A DNA stretch of 64,000 bases from Jeongeupia sp. HS-3 (GCF_015140455.1 NZ_AP024094.1:992001-1056000), one strand, 5' to 3'; positions 26,294-36,780 are shown, numbered from the stretch's first letter. Notes: a model not told the origin generated them from the sequence alone. A program made the numbers and translations.

Positions 26294-26844
26294 ATACATC
26301 CTCGCCGGGCGCATCGATTACACCGAAAACGGTACTGGAAACCGCCTTGTTGGTCGCGCAGGAGCCGTTGGCCATGCCGGCGTTGCGGCAACTGTTCGCC
26401 GACGCGCTCTCCAGCAAGGATATCGAACTGCTGTTGACTGCCTTGCAGCAGGACTGGGCGGACAAAGGCGTCGAGTTGGTACGGTTGGCATCCGGTTGGC
26501 GTTTTCGTGCCCGCCCGGCGATGCAACCCTATCTGGATCGGCTCAGTCTGGAAAAGCCGCCGCGCTATTCGCGGGCGGTCATGGAGACGCTGGCGATCAT
26601 CGCCTATCGCCAGCCGGTAACCCGGGGTGAAATCGAGGATGTCCGCGGTGTGGCCGTGTCGAGTGCGATCATCCTCACCTTGAAAGAGCGTGGCTGGGTC
26701 GATGTGGTCGGCCACAAGGAGGTGCCCGGCCGCCCCGAACTACTGGCGACGAACAAGCAGTTTCTCGATGATCTGGGTTTGGCTTCGCTGGCCGGTTTGC
26801 CGCCGTTGACCGAACTGGCCGGTCTGGTGTTGCCGGACGAATAA
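26290..26844 (+). CDS. scpB: Segregation and condensation protein B
   Basis: A 184-residue double winged-helix protein that binds ScpA in the SMC complex. Conserved text includes [66 protein letters not shown] and [25 protein letters not shown] 26290 overlaps the scpA stop by 4 nt. Length is normal for the family. Confidence 0.95.
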   Translation: MNTSSPGASITPKTVLETALLVAQEPLAMPALRQLFADALSSKDIELLLTALQQDWADKGVELVRLASGWRFRARPAMQPYLDRLSLEKPPRYSRAVMETLAIIAYRQPVTRGEIEDVRGVAVSSAIILTLKERGWVDVVGHKEVPGRPELLATNKQFLDDLGLASLAGLPPLTELAGLVLPDE

Positions 26845-26987
26845 TCTTTGGCGGCGCTTGCTTGTGTGAGCCTTGCGCATCCCCGTGCCGCCGATTGGCG
26901 TCGATCAAGTTCGCCCGCTTTGCCCATCGGCGCCAGTGCGTGGCGCGGTAAACTGAGCGCTGACATCAAACTCAGGCAAACCCGGAT

Positions 26988-27215
26988 ATGAGCGAAACGA
27001 CTGCAGTAGGTATTGGCGCCGTAGCGATGTTTTTGGTCTGGACATGGGTTGCGGCCCAATTGGCAAAGCGTGGCATGGGGCGCGTGGTTCAGCTCTTGGT
27101 TGGCGGTGTGGTTGGCATTCTGGTTTTGGCTGCGATCGTCGGTGCCCTCGTGCCATCCCGTGTGCCCGCAGGTGGTGTCACCCCGAGTACGCCGGCCGCC
27201 AGCGCGCCGCAGTAA
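26988..27215 (+). CDS. Small membrane protein of unknown function
   Basis: A 75-residue protein with two hydrophobic helices (about 6-24 and 33-53) separated by a short basic loop (QLAKRGMGR), and a Pro/Ser/Thr-rich tail. No family is recognised. The 143-bp gap after scpB contains no clear terminator. Codon use is like the neighbours, which supports a real gene, but it could be non-coding. Confidence 0.45.
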   Translation: MSETTAVGIGAVAMFLVWTWVAAQLAKRGMGRVVQLLVGGVVGILVLAAIVGALVPSRVPAGGVTPSTPAASAPQ

Positions 27216-27255
27216 GGCCGGCAATCCGGAGTCGATGCTCCCAGGTCGGGTCAGA

Positions 27256-27921
27256 TTAGAACAAGACGCCGCTGTTGCTGATTTTTCTGGTGGTCATGCG
27301 TGGCTCGGGCTGGGCGCGCATCGTATCGGCCGGAAAGGGGCGCAGCAAGGACAGGACCGCTTCGGGCGTGCAGTTTAGCCAATCGGCGTAATCGCTTTCG
27401 GGAACAACGACCAGACTGCGCTTTTCGTCCTGCGGTTTGTGCATGCGGCGCATCAGCGGATGGGCGTCGGCATTGATGGTGATCTGGCTGAAAGAGAATG
27501 TATAAGCGCCATCGCTTTCTCTCCATGGGCGCCAGATGCCGGCCACGGCAAAGGGCTCGCCATCCTGGCGCCCGATGCGCCAGCGCTCCGCTTTGCCACT
27601 TTCGTAACAAGGCTCGAAAAATGCCAGCATCGGCACCAGGCAGCGATAGGCCTTGGCCCATGCGGTTCGATACGACTTGAGCTGCCCCAGCGTTTCCGCT
27701 CGCGCATTCATGGTGCTAAACGGCTTGATGTCTGGTGGCATTTTCCGCTTCGGTACCATGCCATAGCTGGCAAGTAGCGTTTCGTGACCTTGCTCGCCGG
27801 CAATCATGATCGGAGCCGCATAGTCCTGCCAGACTTCATCAGGCCAGTCACCAAGTGGGGCAGGCATCTGAAAGTGCGGCATGAAGGTCGGGCGGGGAGC
27901 GGGAATGAAGTTGACACACAT
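27256..27921 (-). CDS. SRAP-family (YedK/HMCES-like) abasic-site processing protein
   Basis: A 221-residue SOS-response-associated protein. ATG 27921 places Cys at position 2 (MCVNFIPAP); this Cys, after Met removal, links covalently to abasic sites in single-stranded DNA. Further family features are NARAETLGQL, AYRCLVPMLAFFEPCYE, SFSQITINADAHPLMRRMHKP and a late LVVVPESDYADWL. Longer starts at 27975 would bury the catalytic Cys and are rejected. It is convergent with the small membrane protein gene. Confidence 0.92.
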   Translation of the reverse strand: MCVNFIPAPRPTFMPHFQMPAPLGDWPDEVWQDYAAPIMIAGEQGHETLLASYGMVPKRKMPPDIKPFSTMNARAETLGQLKSYRTAWAKAYRCLVPMLAFFEPCYESGKAERWRIGRQDGEPFAVAGIWRPWRESDGAYTFSFSQITINADAHPLMRRMHKPQDEKRSLVVVPESDYADWLNCTPEAVLSLLRPFPADTMRAQPEPRMTTRKISNSGVLF

Positions 27922-28058
27922 GCCCAGCATTTTAACGGACCAGCGCCTTCGTGCCGAAGGGAGAGAGACCAGCAAAACGTCATCAGGGATGAGGCGTAGT
28001 CATTTGTCACAAAATCAGGGTAAGCTAAGTCTTCAGTCAGAACCCGATGGGCGACGAT

Positions 28059-28250
28059 ATGAACGAAAAATCTACTTGGAATTCGGGCTCCCTCTATGAC
28101 CCGAACACACGCAATGATCGCGCGCTGAGCGACGAGGATCGTGCGAAAGGCCAATTGCGCAAAGGCGCCGTCGACAGGATGCGTTTGCAGCGGAGCGCGC
28201 ATGAAGACCGGCGACTTGCCAAAGGGCCGCAAGAGGTCTGGGAGGAGTAG
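28059..28250 (+). CDS. Small hydrophilic protein of unknown function
   Basis: A 63-residue highly charged protein with no hydrophobic segment; the C-terminal half (LSDEDRAKGQLRKGAVDRMR) is probably helical. ATG 28059 or an in-frame ATG 28047 could be the start; neither has a strong ribosome-binding site. A terminator 36 nt downstream fits a real short gene. No family recognised. Confidence 0.4.
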   Translation: MNEKSTWNSGSLYDPNTRNDRALSDEDRAKGQLRKGAVDRMRLQRSAHEDRRLAKGPQEVWEE

Positions 28251-28286
28251 TGCCGGGCGAAGCTGTGCCCGGGGTAACTGTTTGCG

Positions 28287-28328
28287 AAAAAATGCCCGGC
28301 GCCATGTGATGGCGGCCGGGCATTTTTA
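28287..28328. terminator. Bidirectional terminator between small ORF and tRNA-Gly
   Basis: A long hairpin: AAAAATGCCCGG pairs with CCGGGCATTTTT, with an inner GCCAT-GTG-ATGGC stem. The A-run on one side and T-run on the other let it end transcripts from the small gene (plus) and from tRNA-Gly (minus). Confidence 0.85.
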
Positions 28329-28332
28329 TATC

Positions 28333-28406
28333 TGGAGCGGGCGACGGGAATCGAACCCGTGTTCCGAGCTTGGGAAGCTAGTGTCTTACCATTAGACGAC
28401 GCCCGC
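28333..28406 (-). tRNA. tRNA-Gly (anticodon CCC)
   Basis: A 74-nt cloverleaf read on the minus strand including an encoded CCA. The acceptor stem GCGGGCG pairs with CGCCCGC; the T arm is ACGGG-TTCGATT-CCCGT; the anticodon loop TTCCCAA gives CCC, decoding GGG. The anticodon stem has one U-C mismatch at its second pair. The sequence closely resembles E. coli glyU. Confidence 0.93.
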
Positions 28407-28417
28407 AGAAGCAACGC

Positions 28418-28446
28418 ATTCTAGCCGATTGCCGTACGTCGGGCAA
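28418..28446 (-). promoter_or_regulatory. Promoter of tRNA-Gly(CCC)
   Basis: On the minus strand TTGCCC (28446-28441) and TAGAAT (28423-28418) are separated by 17 nt and end 11 nt before the mature tRNA 5' end. This is a good sigma-70 promoter in the right place. Confidence 0.75.
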
Positions 28447-28511
28447 TCAATCGCGCTAAGGTGCACCCGCATGCCGGGTGCCTTAGACCTGAAGCATCCC
28501 TTGGAGGGCTT

Positions 28512-30122
28512 ATGGTCGATGCGTTGCTGTCCAATCAGGTGCCAAGGCTGGCATCGATCGATCTGTACGGCGGCGATCTGGCGCTCAAGGCCGCCGTTCG
28601 GATTTTTGGCGCGCAGTGGGCGCAGGCGGAGTTACATCGGCGGGGGCGGCAGCTTTACTGCCCGGCTTGGCTGGATATCGCCGATGCGGCAAATCGCAAC
28701 CCGCCACAGTTGCGGCAATATGACCCGCATGGCCTGCGGGTTGATGATGTCGTTGTTGATCCGGCCTGGCACGCCTTACTGCAAGATATGACGTCGGCGC
28801 GATTGCACAATGCAGCATGGGCCATCCCGCGCGCGGGTGCACAGGTGGCGCGGGGAGCAGGGTTTTATCTGCAGGCGCAACTGGAAGCCGGCAGCCTTTG
28901 CCCTGTCACGATGACCTTTGCGGCCACTCCCTTGCTGCTGCGGGAGTCAGCATTGGCGGGCTGGCATTCGCCGCTGCTGTCAAAGCGATACGATCCGCGA
29001 CCGCTACCGGGGCCGGCTAAACACGGCGTGTTGATCGGCATGGGCATGACCGAGAAGCAGGGCGGTTCTGACCTGCGCAGCAACCAGACTCGTGCCGAGG
29101 CTGACGGTGACGTAGCACGAATTTACGGCCACAAATGGTTTTTTTCGGTGCCGCAGGCAGATGCCCACTTGGTGCTGGCGCAGTCGAACGCCGGACCAAG
29201 CTGCTATTTCATGCCACGTCGCTACGACGATGGCGGTCTCAATGCCATCAGCCTGTTGCGGTTGAAAGACAAACTCGGCAACTGGTCCAACGCGAGCGCC
29301 GAGGTCGAATTCGATGGAGCCCTGGCTTACCCGGTTGGCGAGCCCGGTCGCGGTATTGCGACCTTGCTGGAGATGGCGGCGCGAACCCGGCTCGACTGTG
29401 CGATTGCTTCGGCCGGTTTGATGCGCATGGGCTTGCTGGAGGCCATGCACTATGCGCGCCATCGTCGGGCGTTTGGTGTCCGGCTGGTCGAGGCGCCGCT
29501 GATGCAGGTGGTGCTGGCCGAGCTCGCCGTCGAGTCCGAAGCGGCGATGTGGTTTGCAATGCGGTTGGCGCATGCGGCGGATGGGGCGGACGAAGCCGAA
29601 TCCTTGCTCTATCGCGTGTTGACGCCGGTGGCGAAATTCTGGATTTGCAAGCGCGCCGAGGCTTATCTCGGCGAGGTAATGGAGGTGCTGGGCGGCAATG
29701 GTTATTGCGAGGATTTCCGCCTCGCGCGTGCTTACCGCGAGGCACCGGTGAACGCGATCTGGGAAGGCGCGGGCAATGTGATGTGTCTGGATGTGCTGCG
29801 CACCTTGCGCCGCTTGCCTGGAGCCGCCGATGCGTTGCTGGGCGAGCTCGGCACGGCTGCAGGTTTGGATCGCGATTACGATCGGCTACTCCTTGCGTTG
29901 CCGGATCAACTGCGCAGTACCGACGAGGCTGGTGCCAGGCGCTTGACTGGCTTGCTCGCGCGCTTGATGCAGGCCAGTCTGTTGCTGCGTTACGGCGGCA
30001 AAGTGATGAGCGACGCTTACTGTGGCAGCCGCTTGAGCGATTGGCGGAACGATGCCGTGATTGGTGAGTCGCCGTTTGTTGGCCATGCCGCAGCGGTGCT
30101 GAAACGGGCGTGGCCGGAATAG
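28512..30122 (+). CDS. aidB: AidB-like acyl-CoA dehydrogenase family protein
   Basis: A 536-residue flavoprotein of the AidB branch of acyl-CoA dehydrogenases. Diagnostic blocks are GMGMTEKQGGSDLRSNQTRA, LKDKLGNWSNASAEVEF, HRRAFGVRLVEAPLM and EVLGGNGYCEDFRLARAYRE. E. coli AidB is part of the adaptive response to alkylation damage and binds DNA and FAD, though its reaction is unclear. A perfect GGAGG (28503-28507) sets ATG 28512. It is a single gene ended by a terminator that it shares with the convergent efflux operon. Confidence 0.92.
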   Translation: MVDALLSNQVPRLASIDLYGGDLALKAAVRIFGAQWAQAELHRRGRQLYCPAWLDIADAANRNPPQLRQYDPHGLRVDDVVVDPAWHALLQDMTSARLHNAAWAIPRAGAQVARGAGFYLQAQLEAGSLCPVTMTFAATPLLLRESALAGWHSPLLSKRYDPRPLPGPAKHGVLIGMGMTEKQGGSDLRSNQTRAEADGDVARIYGHKWFFSVPQADAHLVLAQSNAGPSCYFMPRRYDDGGLNAISLLRLKDKLGNWSNASAEVEFDGALAYPVGEPGRGIATLLEMAARTRLDCAIASAGLMRMGLLEAMHYARHRRAFGVRLVEAPLMQVVLAELAVESEAAMWFAMRLAHAADGADEAESLLYRVLTPVAKFWICKRAEAYLGEVMEVLGGNGYCEDFRLARAYREAPVNAIWEGAGNVMCLDVLRTLRRLPGAADALLGELGTAAGLDRDYDRLLLALPDQLRSTDEAGARRLTGLLARLMQASLLLRYGGKVMSDAYCGSRLSDWRNDAVIGESPFVGHAAAVLKRAWPE

Positions 30123-30123
30123 C

Positions 30124-30148
30124 AAAGGCCCGGCGGTGCCGGGCCTTT
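30124..30148. terminator. Bidirectional terminator between aidB and efflux operon 1
   Basis: AAAGGCCCGGC-GGT-GCCGGGCCTTT, an 11-bp perfect stem starting 2 nt after the aidB stop and lying just past the end of the convergent outer-membrane channel gene. Confidence 0.88.
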
Positions 30149-30167
30149 GAGTCGACGCATTGATGGC

Positions 30168-31583
30168 TTACTTGGCCTGTGCAGTAGCCTCCGACATGCG
30201 CCAGCCGCCGCCGACGGCCTTGTACAGCGCGACGCGGCTATTGACCTCGCCGAGCTGGGCATCGACCAGTGCCAGACGCGCGTTGAACAGATTGCGTTCG
30301 GTGTCGAGCACTTCCAGATAGCTGGAATAGCCGTTGTCGTAACGCAGGCTGGCAAGCCGGTACTGGCGTTGCAGCGCGACAACCCGCTCGGCCTGTGCCT
30401 TGGTCTTTTTGTTCGATTCGGCGTTGGACACCAGGGCACCGCGCACATCGGCAAAGGCCTGTTGCACCGTGAGTCGGTAGTTGGCTAGTGCCTGTTTCTC
30501 GACCGCGCGTGCCTGGTCGATCTGGGATGCAGTCAAGCCGCCATCGAAGAGCGGCATCGCCAGATTGCCTGCGTATGACCACGTTTTGGCTGCGCCGGTG
30601 AACAGGTCGCCAAACGACAGGCTTTGCAGCCCCAAGAGGCCGGTCAGCGAAATCGTCGGGAAATAGGCCGCGCGGGCGGCTTCGACGCGGGCACGGGTGC
30701 CGATCAGCCGGGCTTCGGCCGACTGGATGTCCGGGCGGCGCAGTAGTAGATCCGACGGCAGGCCGGCCGGGATCGCCGGTGGGTTTCCTAATTGGTTGAT
30801 CGACTTGCCGCGAGGCGGCAGTGCATCGATGATCGTTTTCGGATCGGCGCCCACCAGCACGCCCAGCGCACCTTCGGTCGTCGCAATGCCACTGACCAAG
30901 TCCGGCACAGCGGCACGGGCGATATCGAGTTCCGACTCGGCTTGGCGCACATCGAGTTCGGAAATCAAGCCGCCCTTGAAACGCTTGGTTTGCAGCGAAT
31001 AGGTTTCCTCTCGCGACTTGACGGTGTCGTTGGCAATAGCGAGCTGGGCGTCGAGGGCACGCAGGTTGAAGTAGGTCTGTGCGACCTCGGCATCCAGCGC
31101 GATCTCAACGCCGTCACGGTTGTACGCGGCACCGAGGTAATCGCGCCGGGCCGCTTCGGTCAGGTTGGCCAACTTGCCCCACAGGTCGATTTCCCAGCTT
31201 GCCGAACCGGCGAGCTGGTAGTCGCTATAGGTACCCAGTGCGGCCGACGAGCCCTTTTCAGATGCCTTTTGCCGGGAGCCTGCGGCACCGAGGTCGACGC
31301 GTGGCAGTTGTGCCGCCGAGTTGATGCCGAGCACCGCACGCGCCTGGTCAACGCGGGCGCTGGCGATCGCCAGGTTCTGGTTGTTGCTACGCGCGGTCTC
31401 GATCAACTGGTCTAGCGTCGGATCCCCGAACTGCTTCCACCAGCCGTCGCCTATCCATTCCGGCTGCGTTTGCAGCACGTTTGGCAACGGCATCTGTGGC
31501 GGCTTGGTGTCTGGCTGAAATAGCGCGCAGCCGGACAGCAGGGCGAGCGCGATGGAAGCGGACAGAAGTTTCAACTTAGGCAT
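30168..31583 (-). CDS. RND efflux outer-membrane lipoprotein (NodT/OprM family), pump 1
   Basis: A 471-residue TolC-like channel. The lipoprotein signal [13 protein letters not shown] gives a lipobox with Cys at about residue 19. Two OEP repeats are visible, including [31 protein letters not shown]-type hinge text and [21 protein letters not shown] near the end. It is the outer-membrane exit duct for the pump. Its start overlaps the end of the permease gene by 8 nt, so MFP, permease and channel form one operon read leftward. Confidence 0.93.
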   Translation of the reverse strand: MPKLKLLSASIALALLSGCALFQPDTKPPQMPLPNVLQTQPEWIGDGWWKQFGDPTLDQLIETARSNNQNLAIASARVDQARAVLGINSAAQLPRVDLGAAGSRQKASEKGSSAALGTYSDYQLAGSASWEIDLWGKLANLTEAARRDYLGAAYNRDGVEIALDAEVAQTYFNLRALDAQLAIANDTVKSREETYSLQTKRFKGGLISELDVRQAESELDIARAAVPDLVSGIATTEGALGVLVGADPKTIIDALPPRGKSINQLGNPPAIPAGLPSDLLLRRPDIQSAEARLIGTRARVEAARAAYFPTISLTGLLGLQSLSFGDLFTGAAKTWSYAGNLAMPLFDGGLTASQIDQARAVEKQALANYRLTVQQAFADVRGALVSNAESNKKTKAQAERVVALQRQYRLASLRYDNGYSSYLEVLDTERNLFNARLALVDAQLGEVNSRVALYKAVGGGWRMSEATAQAK

Positions 31584-34500
31584 GGTGATCTCCCGCGGTC
31601 GGCGCGGCTTCTTTCTTCTTGCCCAAGCCCATGATCAGTCGGAAGAAGAGCGGAACGAAGAAGGTGGCAAGGCAGGTTGCAGCGAGCATGCCGCCGATCA
31701 CGCCGGTGCCGATCGAGTGGCGGCTGGCGGCGCCGGCACCGCTCGAGGTGACAAGCGGGACGCAACCGAGGATGAAGGCGAGTGACGTCATCACGATCGG
31801 CCGGAAGCGCAGTCGGGATGCTTCCAGCGCAGCATCGAGCAAGGTCATGCCTTCGTGGTGTTTCTCGACGGCAAATTCGACGATCAGAATCGCGTTTTTC
31901 GCCGCCAGACCGATCAGTGTCACCAGCCCGATCTGGAAGTACACGTCGTTGTTGAGGTCGCGTAGCCAGACCGCGAGCAGCGCGCCGAACAGGCCGAACG
32001 GTACTGCGGTCACCACCGCGATCGGCAAGGTCCAGCGTTCGTACTGTGCGGCCAGGATCAGGAACACCATGATGATCCCGAACACGAATGCCTGCGTCGA
32101 CGTGCTGCCGGCGAGTTTCTGCTGGTAAGCGCTGCCCATCCACGCGAGCGTGTAGTCCGAGCCGAGATCCTGGGTGGCGATTTCTTCGGCGGCGGTGATC
32201 GCCTGGCCGGTCGAGTAGCCGGCGGCCGGCTGCAGCATTACCTTGCCGGCGGCGAACACGTTGAAGCGTTCGACCAGTTCCGGGCCGGTGACCGGCTTGA
32301 CCGTAACGAGCGAGTCGAGCGGAATCATCTGGCCACTGGCCGAGCGCACGAACACGTTGCGGATGTCGCTGGGGCGCGAGCGGAAGTCGGCTTCGGACTG
32401 CAGCTCGACCTTGTAGGTGCGACCGAACTTGTTGAAGTCGTTGACGTAGAGCGAGCCGAACGTCGCCGACAGCGTCTGGAAGACCTGGTCGACCGGCACG
32501 CCGAGCGTCTTGGCCTTCTCGCGATCAAGGTCGAAGTACATCTGCGGCACGTTGGCGCGATACGTCGTCGTTACGCTGGAGAACTCCGGCCGCTTCTTTG
32601 CCGCTTCGATGAACGACTGGATCGCCGCCTCGATCTGCTTAGGATCGGTCGTGCCACGGCTCTGGATGTAGGCTTCCAGGCCCCCGGTCGTCGACATGCC
32701 GGTAATGGGTGGCGGGTTGAACGCCAGCACCACGGCATCCTTGACCGAGTGGGCACCAAAGCCCATCACCTGCTTGGCGAGCGAGAATGAGTCCTGGCCT
32801 TCGCCCTCGCGCTCTTTCCAGTCCTTCAACGTCACGAAGGTCGCGGCCGCATTGGAGCGGTAGGAACTCGACAGCAGGTCAAAGCCGGAGAAGGTGAGAA
32901 CCTGATCGATATCCTTGTTCTTGACGAAGCCTGCATCCAGCGTGCTGGTGACGGCCTGGGTACGGGTCAGCGATGCGGCATCCGGTAGCACCGGTACGAC
33001 CATCAGATAGCCCTGGTCTTCGTCCGGCACCAGACCACCCGGGACGCGGTAGAACAGCACCACGAGCAGCACGATCATCGTGCCGAACAGGGTGAACGCG
33101 ACCAGTACCCGGCGGTTCAGAAACGAGACACCCGCCACGTAGCCATTGGTCATCTTGTCGAAGCTGCGGTTGAACCAGCGGAAGAAGCGGTTCGGTTCCG
33201 AATGCGTCGGTTTGAGGATCAGTGCGCACAAGGCCGGGGTCAGCGTCAGTGCGACCAGGCCTGAAATCACCACCGAAACGGCAATGGTGACGGCGAACTG
33301 TTTGTACATCTGGCCGGTCATGCCGCCCATGAAGGCCACGGGCAGGAAGACCGAGCACAGCACCAGCACGATCGCGACGACCGGGCCGGACACTTCTTCC
33401 ATCGCCTTGATTGCCGCGTCCTTGGGTGAGCATTTCTCGGTGCGCATGATCCGCTCGACGTTCTCGAGCACGACGATCGCGTCGTCGACGACGATACCGA
33501 TCGCCAGCACCATGCCGAACAGCGTCAGCAGGTTGATCGAGAATCCGAGCACATACATGCCGGCAAAGGTGCCGATCAGCGAGACCGGAACGGCCAGGCA
33601 GGGGATCAGTGTGGCGCGGGCGTTCTGCAGGAAGATATAGACGACGATGAAAACGAGAATGATGGCTTCGAACAGCGTATGGACGACTTCCTCGATCGAA
33701 ATCTTGACGAACTTGGTTGTGTCATACGGGATGCTGTATTCCATGCCCTTGGGGAAGCGTGTTTTCATCCCGTCCATGGTGGTGCGCACGGAATCCAGCA
33801 CCTTGAGCGCGTTGGCGCCCGGCTGCAGATAGACCGCGATACCGACGGTATCCTTGCCGTTGTGCTTGGCAACCATGTCGTAGTTGTCGGCACCGAGCTG
33901 GATGCGTGCGACGTCCTTGAGCTTGGTCTGCGAGCCGTCGGAATTCGAGCGCAGGATGATGTTGCCGAATTCCTCGGTCGTCTCGAGCCGGCCTTTGGCG
34001 GAGGCGGTGTAGGTGAACTCGAGCGGTTCCTTGGTCGGTGCGGCGCCCACCTTGCCGGCGGCGAACTGCTGGTTCTGCTCGTTGATCGCGTTGACGACGT
34101 CGGCCGTGCTCAGGCCGAGCTGGGCGAGCTTGTCCGGGCGCAGCCAGACGCGCATCGAGTAGTCGCCGGCGCCCATCACCATGATGTCGCCGACGCCGTT
34201 CAACCGCTTGAGTGCATCGACAACGTTGAGGTTGGCGTAGTTGGCGAGGAACAGCGAATCAAGACTGCCGTCGGGTGAGTCGAGCGTGACGAAGGCGAGA
34301 ATCGACGATGATTTCTTCTGTACCGTCACGCCTTGCTTCTTCACCGTGTCCGGCAATTGCGCCATGGCGGCCTGGACCCGGTTGTTGACGTTGATGGTCG
34401 CCAGGTCGGGGTCGGTACCGATATTGAAGTAGACGTTGAGGTTCATCGCGCCGTTCGATGCACCGGACGACTGCATGTAGATCATGTTCTCGACGCCGTT

Positions 34501-34710
34501 GACCTGCTGTTCGATCGGTGCGGCAACGGTTTCGGCAATCACCTCCGGCGAGGCGCCCGGATACGCCGTGGTGACGGACACCACCGGCGGGACGATGTTC
34601 GGATACTGCTCGACCGGCAGCGCCTTCATCGACACCAGCCCGGCAAGGGTGATGATGATCGAGATGACGCTGGCGAAGATCGGCCGTTCGATAAAGAATT
34701 TGGAAAACAT
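31576..34710 (-). CDS. RND multidrug efflux permease (HAE1/AcrB family), pump 1
   Basis: A 1,044-residue inner-membrane proton/drug antiporter with the RND duplication: helix 1 ([19 protein letters not shown]), a large periplasmic loop, helices 2-6 with the proton-relay Asp pair in [20 protein letters not shown], then a second half ending in [19 protein letters not shown] and [20 protein letters not shown]. The sequence [12 protein letters not shown] and the periplasmic text resemble AcrB/MexB/MexD-type pumps for hydrophobic compounds. No truncation. It starts 9 nt after the fusion-protein stop. Confidence 0.96.
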   Translation of the reverse strand: MFSKFFIERPIFASVISIIITLAGLVSMKALPVEQYPNIVPPVVSVTTAYPGASPEVIAETVAAPIEQQVNGVENMIYMQSSGASNGAMNLNVYFNIGTDPDLATINVNNRVQAAMAQLPDTVKKQGVTVQKKSSSILAFVTLDSPDGSLDSLFLANYANLNVVDALKRLNGVGDIMVMGAGDYSMRVWLRPDKLAQLGLSTADVVNAINEQNQQFAAGKVGAAPTKEPLEFTYTASAKGRLETTEEFGNIILRSNSDGSQTKLKDVARIQLGADNYDMVAKHNGKDTVGIAVYLQPGANALKVLDSVRTTMDGMKTRFPKGMEYSIPYDTTKFVKISIEEVVHTLFEAIILVFIVVYIFLQNARATLIPCLAVPVSLIGTFAGMYVLGFSINLLTLFGMVLAIGIVVDDAIVVLENVERIMRTEKCSPKDAAIKAMEEVSGPVVAIVLVLCSVFLPVAFMGGMTGQMYKQFAVTIAVSVVISGLVALTLTPALCALILKPTHSEPNRFFRWFNRSFDKMTNGYVAGVSFLNRRVLVAFTLFGTMIVLLVVLFYRVPGGLVPDEDQGYLMVVPVLPDAASLTRTQAVTSTLDAGFVKNKDIDQVLTFSGFDLLSSSYRSNAAATFVTLKDWKEREGEGQDSFSLAKQVMGFGAHSVKDAVVLAFNPPPITGMSTTGGLEAYIQSRGTTDPKQIEAAIQSFIEAAKKRPEFSSVTTTYRANVPQMYFDLDREKAKTLGVPVDQVFQTLSATFGSLYVNDFNKFGRTYKVELQSEADFRSRPSDIRNVFVRSASGQMIPLDSLVTVKPVTGPELVERFNVFAAGKVMLQPAAGYSTGQAITAAEEIATQDLGSDYTLAWMGSAYQQKLAGSTSTQAFVFGIIMVFLILAAQYERWTLPIAVVTAVPFGLFGALLAVWLRDLNNDVYFQIGLVTLIGLAAKNAILIVEFAVEKHHEGMTLLDAALEASRLRFRPIVMTSLAFILGCVPLVTSSGAGAASRHSIGTGVIGGMLAATCLATFFVPLFFRLIMGLGKKKEAAPTAGDHHA

Positions 34711-34719
34711 GCCGGCTCC

Positions 34720-35877
34720 TTACTTGGCCGCGGCCGGGGCGCTGGCCCCTGCCTGAACCGGGTTCACCGGCTGACCCGGACGCGCCTTGAGTACGCCGTC
34801 GACGATGACGCGGTCACCGTCCTTGAGACCCGAAATCACGACGAATTCATTGCCGCGCTCCTGCCCCAGCTGCACCACGCGCGGCGCAACGATGTTCTTG
34901 TCGTTCAGCACCATCACGGCTTTGTCGGCCTGGAACTGGACGACGGCGCGTTGCGGAATCAGCATGGCATTGTTGAGCTGTGCACCGTCGATCACGACGC
35001 GGACGAACTGGCCCGGCAGCAGATCGCCCTCGGGGTTCGGAATCACCGCACGTGCCTTGATCGTGCCGGTAGCCGGATCGACCTTGCTATCGGAGAAGTC
35101 GATGCGGCCGCTGTGCTTGAAGGTCGAGCCGTCCGCAAGCTTGAGCGAGACCTGGTAACTGCGACCTTCAGGTAGCGTGATGCTGCCGCGCTGGGCGGCT
35201 TTATCCAGTGCCAGCTTTTCGGCCTCGGAGAACGAGAAATTGGCATACAGCGGGTCGAGCTGGACGATGGTCGTCAGCAGGCCGCCGTTGGTGGTCGGCG
35301 ATACCAGGCTGCCCTCGGAGAAGTTGATCTTGCTGGCCATGCCGGAAATGGGCGCCACGACGGTGGTGTAGCCGAGGTTGATGCGCGCCTCGTCGGTCTT
35401 GGCGGTCGCGGCGGCAAGGTTGGCCACCGCGGCGTCGTAGGCGGCATTGGCGTCGTCGAAATCCTTCTTCGAGACGGCGTTTTCCTTGAATAGTGGCACG
35501 ATGCGGTCGCGATCGGCGGTGGCCTTGGTCAGTGATGCCTTGGCTTGCGCCTGTACGCCGAGCGCCTGATCGAGTGCAGCCTTGAACGGCGCCGGATCGA
35601 TCTGGAACAGCGTTTGACCTTCCTTGACCGGTTTGCCTTCGGTGTACACCCGCTTGAGCAAGATGCCGTCTACCCGCGCGCGCACGTCGATTTCGCGATA
35701 CCCCGCCGTCTGGCCAACCGCTTCGTAAGTGTACGGCACGGTCAGCTTCTTCATGGTGATGACGCCCACTTGCGGCGGCGGTGCTTGAGGTGGGGCTTTC
35801 TGTTCGCAACCGGCCAGACCAATGATCAATGCGGCGGTAATAAGAGTGGGGATCGCTTTAAATCTGCGGCTAGGCAC
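34720..35877 (-). CDS. RND efflux periplasmic adaptor (AcrA/MexA-type), pump 1
   Basis: A 385-residue membrane fusion lipoprotein. GTG 35877 is preferred: AGGAG lies six bases upstream, and it yields the lipoprotein signal TLITAALIIGLAGCEQ. A longer ATG start at 35934 would add 19 residues before the signal. The barrel-sandwich and hairpin regions are seen in VRARVDGILLKRVYTEGKPV and FQIDPAPFKAALDQA, followed by TVVAPISGMASKINFSEGSL. It joins permease and channel. Divergent from tetR with a 297-bp promoter region. Confidence 0.94.
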   Translation of the reverse strand: MPSRRFKAIPTLITAALIIGLAGCEQKAPPQAPPPQVGVITMKKLTVPYTYEAVGQTAGYREIDVRARVDGILLKRVYTEGKPVKEGQTLFQIDPAPFKAALDQALGVQAQAKASLTKATADRDRIVPLFKENAVSKKDFDDANAAYDAAVANLAAATAKTDEARINLGYTTVVAPISGMASKINFSEGSLVSPTTNGGLLTTIVQLDPLYANFSFSEAEKLALDKAAQRGSITLPEGRSYQVSLKLADGSTFKHSGRIDFSDSKVDPATGTIKARAVIPNPEGDLLPGQFVRVVIDGAQLNNAMLIPQRAVVQFQADKAVMVLNDKNIVAPRVVQLGQERGNEFVVISGLKDGDRVIVDGVLKARPGQPVNPVQAGASAPAAAK

Positions 35878-36174
35878 GGGAGTCTCCTGATGCGATTTTG
35901 GTGACGTATTTGAAACGCCTTTTTTGAGCGGCAATGCAAAGCACGCTTTTTCTGGCTGGGGCTGAATATCAGTTTACCCAAGATTGAATCAATTTTATGA
36001 CGATCTGACATGGAGGCGCTGGCTTCGGGCGCTTGGATGTCTTTTGCAACAATGTGCGGACGTGCATCGTAAACAAAGCCGACCAATGGTGCTTGAGGAA
36101 ACGATGTAGATATTTACGATCCGTCGGGCGACATTTAGACTGGACAGTCCAATCCAGTGTTACGGTGAAGTCTG
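35878..36174. promoter_or_regulatory. Divergent promoter region between pump 1 and tetR
   Basis: A 297-bp AT-richer gap. Toward pump 1 (minus strand) a weak TTGATT...GATATT pair with about 16 nt spacing lies near 35965-35995. Toward tetR the palindromic operator candidate described separately lies 17 nt before the GTG. No gene is seen in it. Confidence 0.5.
36139..36158 (+). promoter_or_regulatory. Candidate TetR operator
   Basis: ACTGGACAGTCCAATCCAGT contains a perfect TGGAC-A-GTCCA (36141-36151) and outer ACTGGA...TCCAGT arms. It ends 16 nt before the tetR start, where an autoregulating TetR repressor would sit. Confidence 0.55.
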
Positions 36175-36780
36175 GTGTCAGAACAAGAGTTGCAAGCGTC
36201 AGGTTGCAGGCAGCGCATCGTCGCCGCAGCGCTCGAAGTTTTCCGCGAGTGCGGTTATCGAGCCAGTGTCGATCGCGTGGCGCAACGCGCCGGCGTCGCC
36301 CGGCAGACGATCTACAACCACTTCGTTTCCAAGCCTGCGCTGTTCTCGGCCGTTTTGCAGGAAGGCTGCGCCGAACACCGGGCCAGACTGATTGCCGGGG
36401 AAGGGGGGCTGGCCGAGCGGCTGCTGCATTTTGCCGTCGCCATGCAGGCCAATCTACTGACGCCAGCATCGATCAATCTGCATCGTTTGCTGACGCACGA
36501 AGCGGGGCGATTTCCTGAGCTTGCGGCGCAGGTTTATGTCAATGGCGTTCAGGCGACGGCCGAGCAGCTCGCAAGCTTGCTGACAAAAGCCATGCGGGAT
36601 GGCGAGCTGCGCGACGATGATCCGCAGCTGGCCGCCGATATATTCCTCGACATCATCGTCAGTCACGACCGTCAGCGGTTGCTGTTTTGCATGCCTTTGC
36701 CCGATGCGGACGAGCAATTGCAACTGTTGCGTCGGCGCATCGGTGTGTTCCTGCGCGCCTATCAACCAGATTGCGCCTGA
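36175..36780 (+). CDS. TetR-family transcriptional regulator
   Basis: A 201-residue repressor starting at GTG 36175 with GTGAAG upstream. The N-terminal helix-turn-helix is clear (RQRIVAAALEVFRECGYRAS, then VDRVAQRAGVARQTIYNHFVSK). The C-terminal ligand domain (FAVAMQANLLTPASINLHRLLTHEA) fits the TetR_C group found with AcrAB-type pumps. It lies between two complete RND operons, 84 nt before the second adaptor gene and divergent from the first, so it probably controls one or both. The ligand is unknown. Confidence 0.9.
   Translation: MSEQELQASGCRQRIVAAALEVFRECGYRASVDRVAQRAGVARQTIYNHFVSKPALFSAVLQEGCAEHRARLIAGEGGLAERLLHFAVAMQANLLTPASINLHRLLTHEAGRFPELAAQVYVNGVQATAEQLASLLTKAMRDGELRDDDPQLAADIFLDIIVSHDRQRLLFCMPLPDADEQLQLLRRRIGVFLRAYQPDCA

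Noticed and set aside
27922-27975. Longer SRAP protein
   Set aside because: It would put 18 residues before the catalytic Cys, which must be residue 2 after Met removal to react with abasic DNA.
36066-36120. ATCGTAAA...TTTACGAT inverted repeat in the pump 1/tetR gap as an operator
   Set aside because: Arms of 8 bp are separated by 39 nt, with no promoter match at either; too weak to list beside the 20-bp tetR site.
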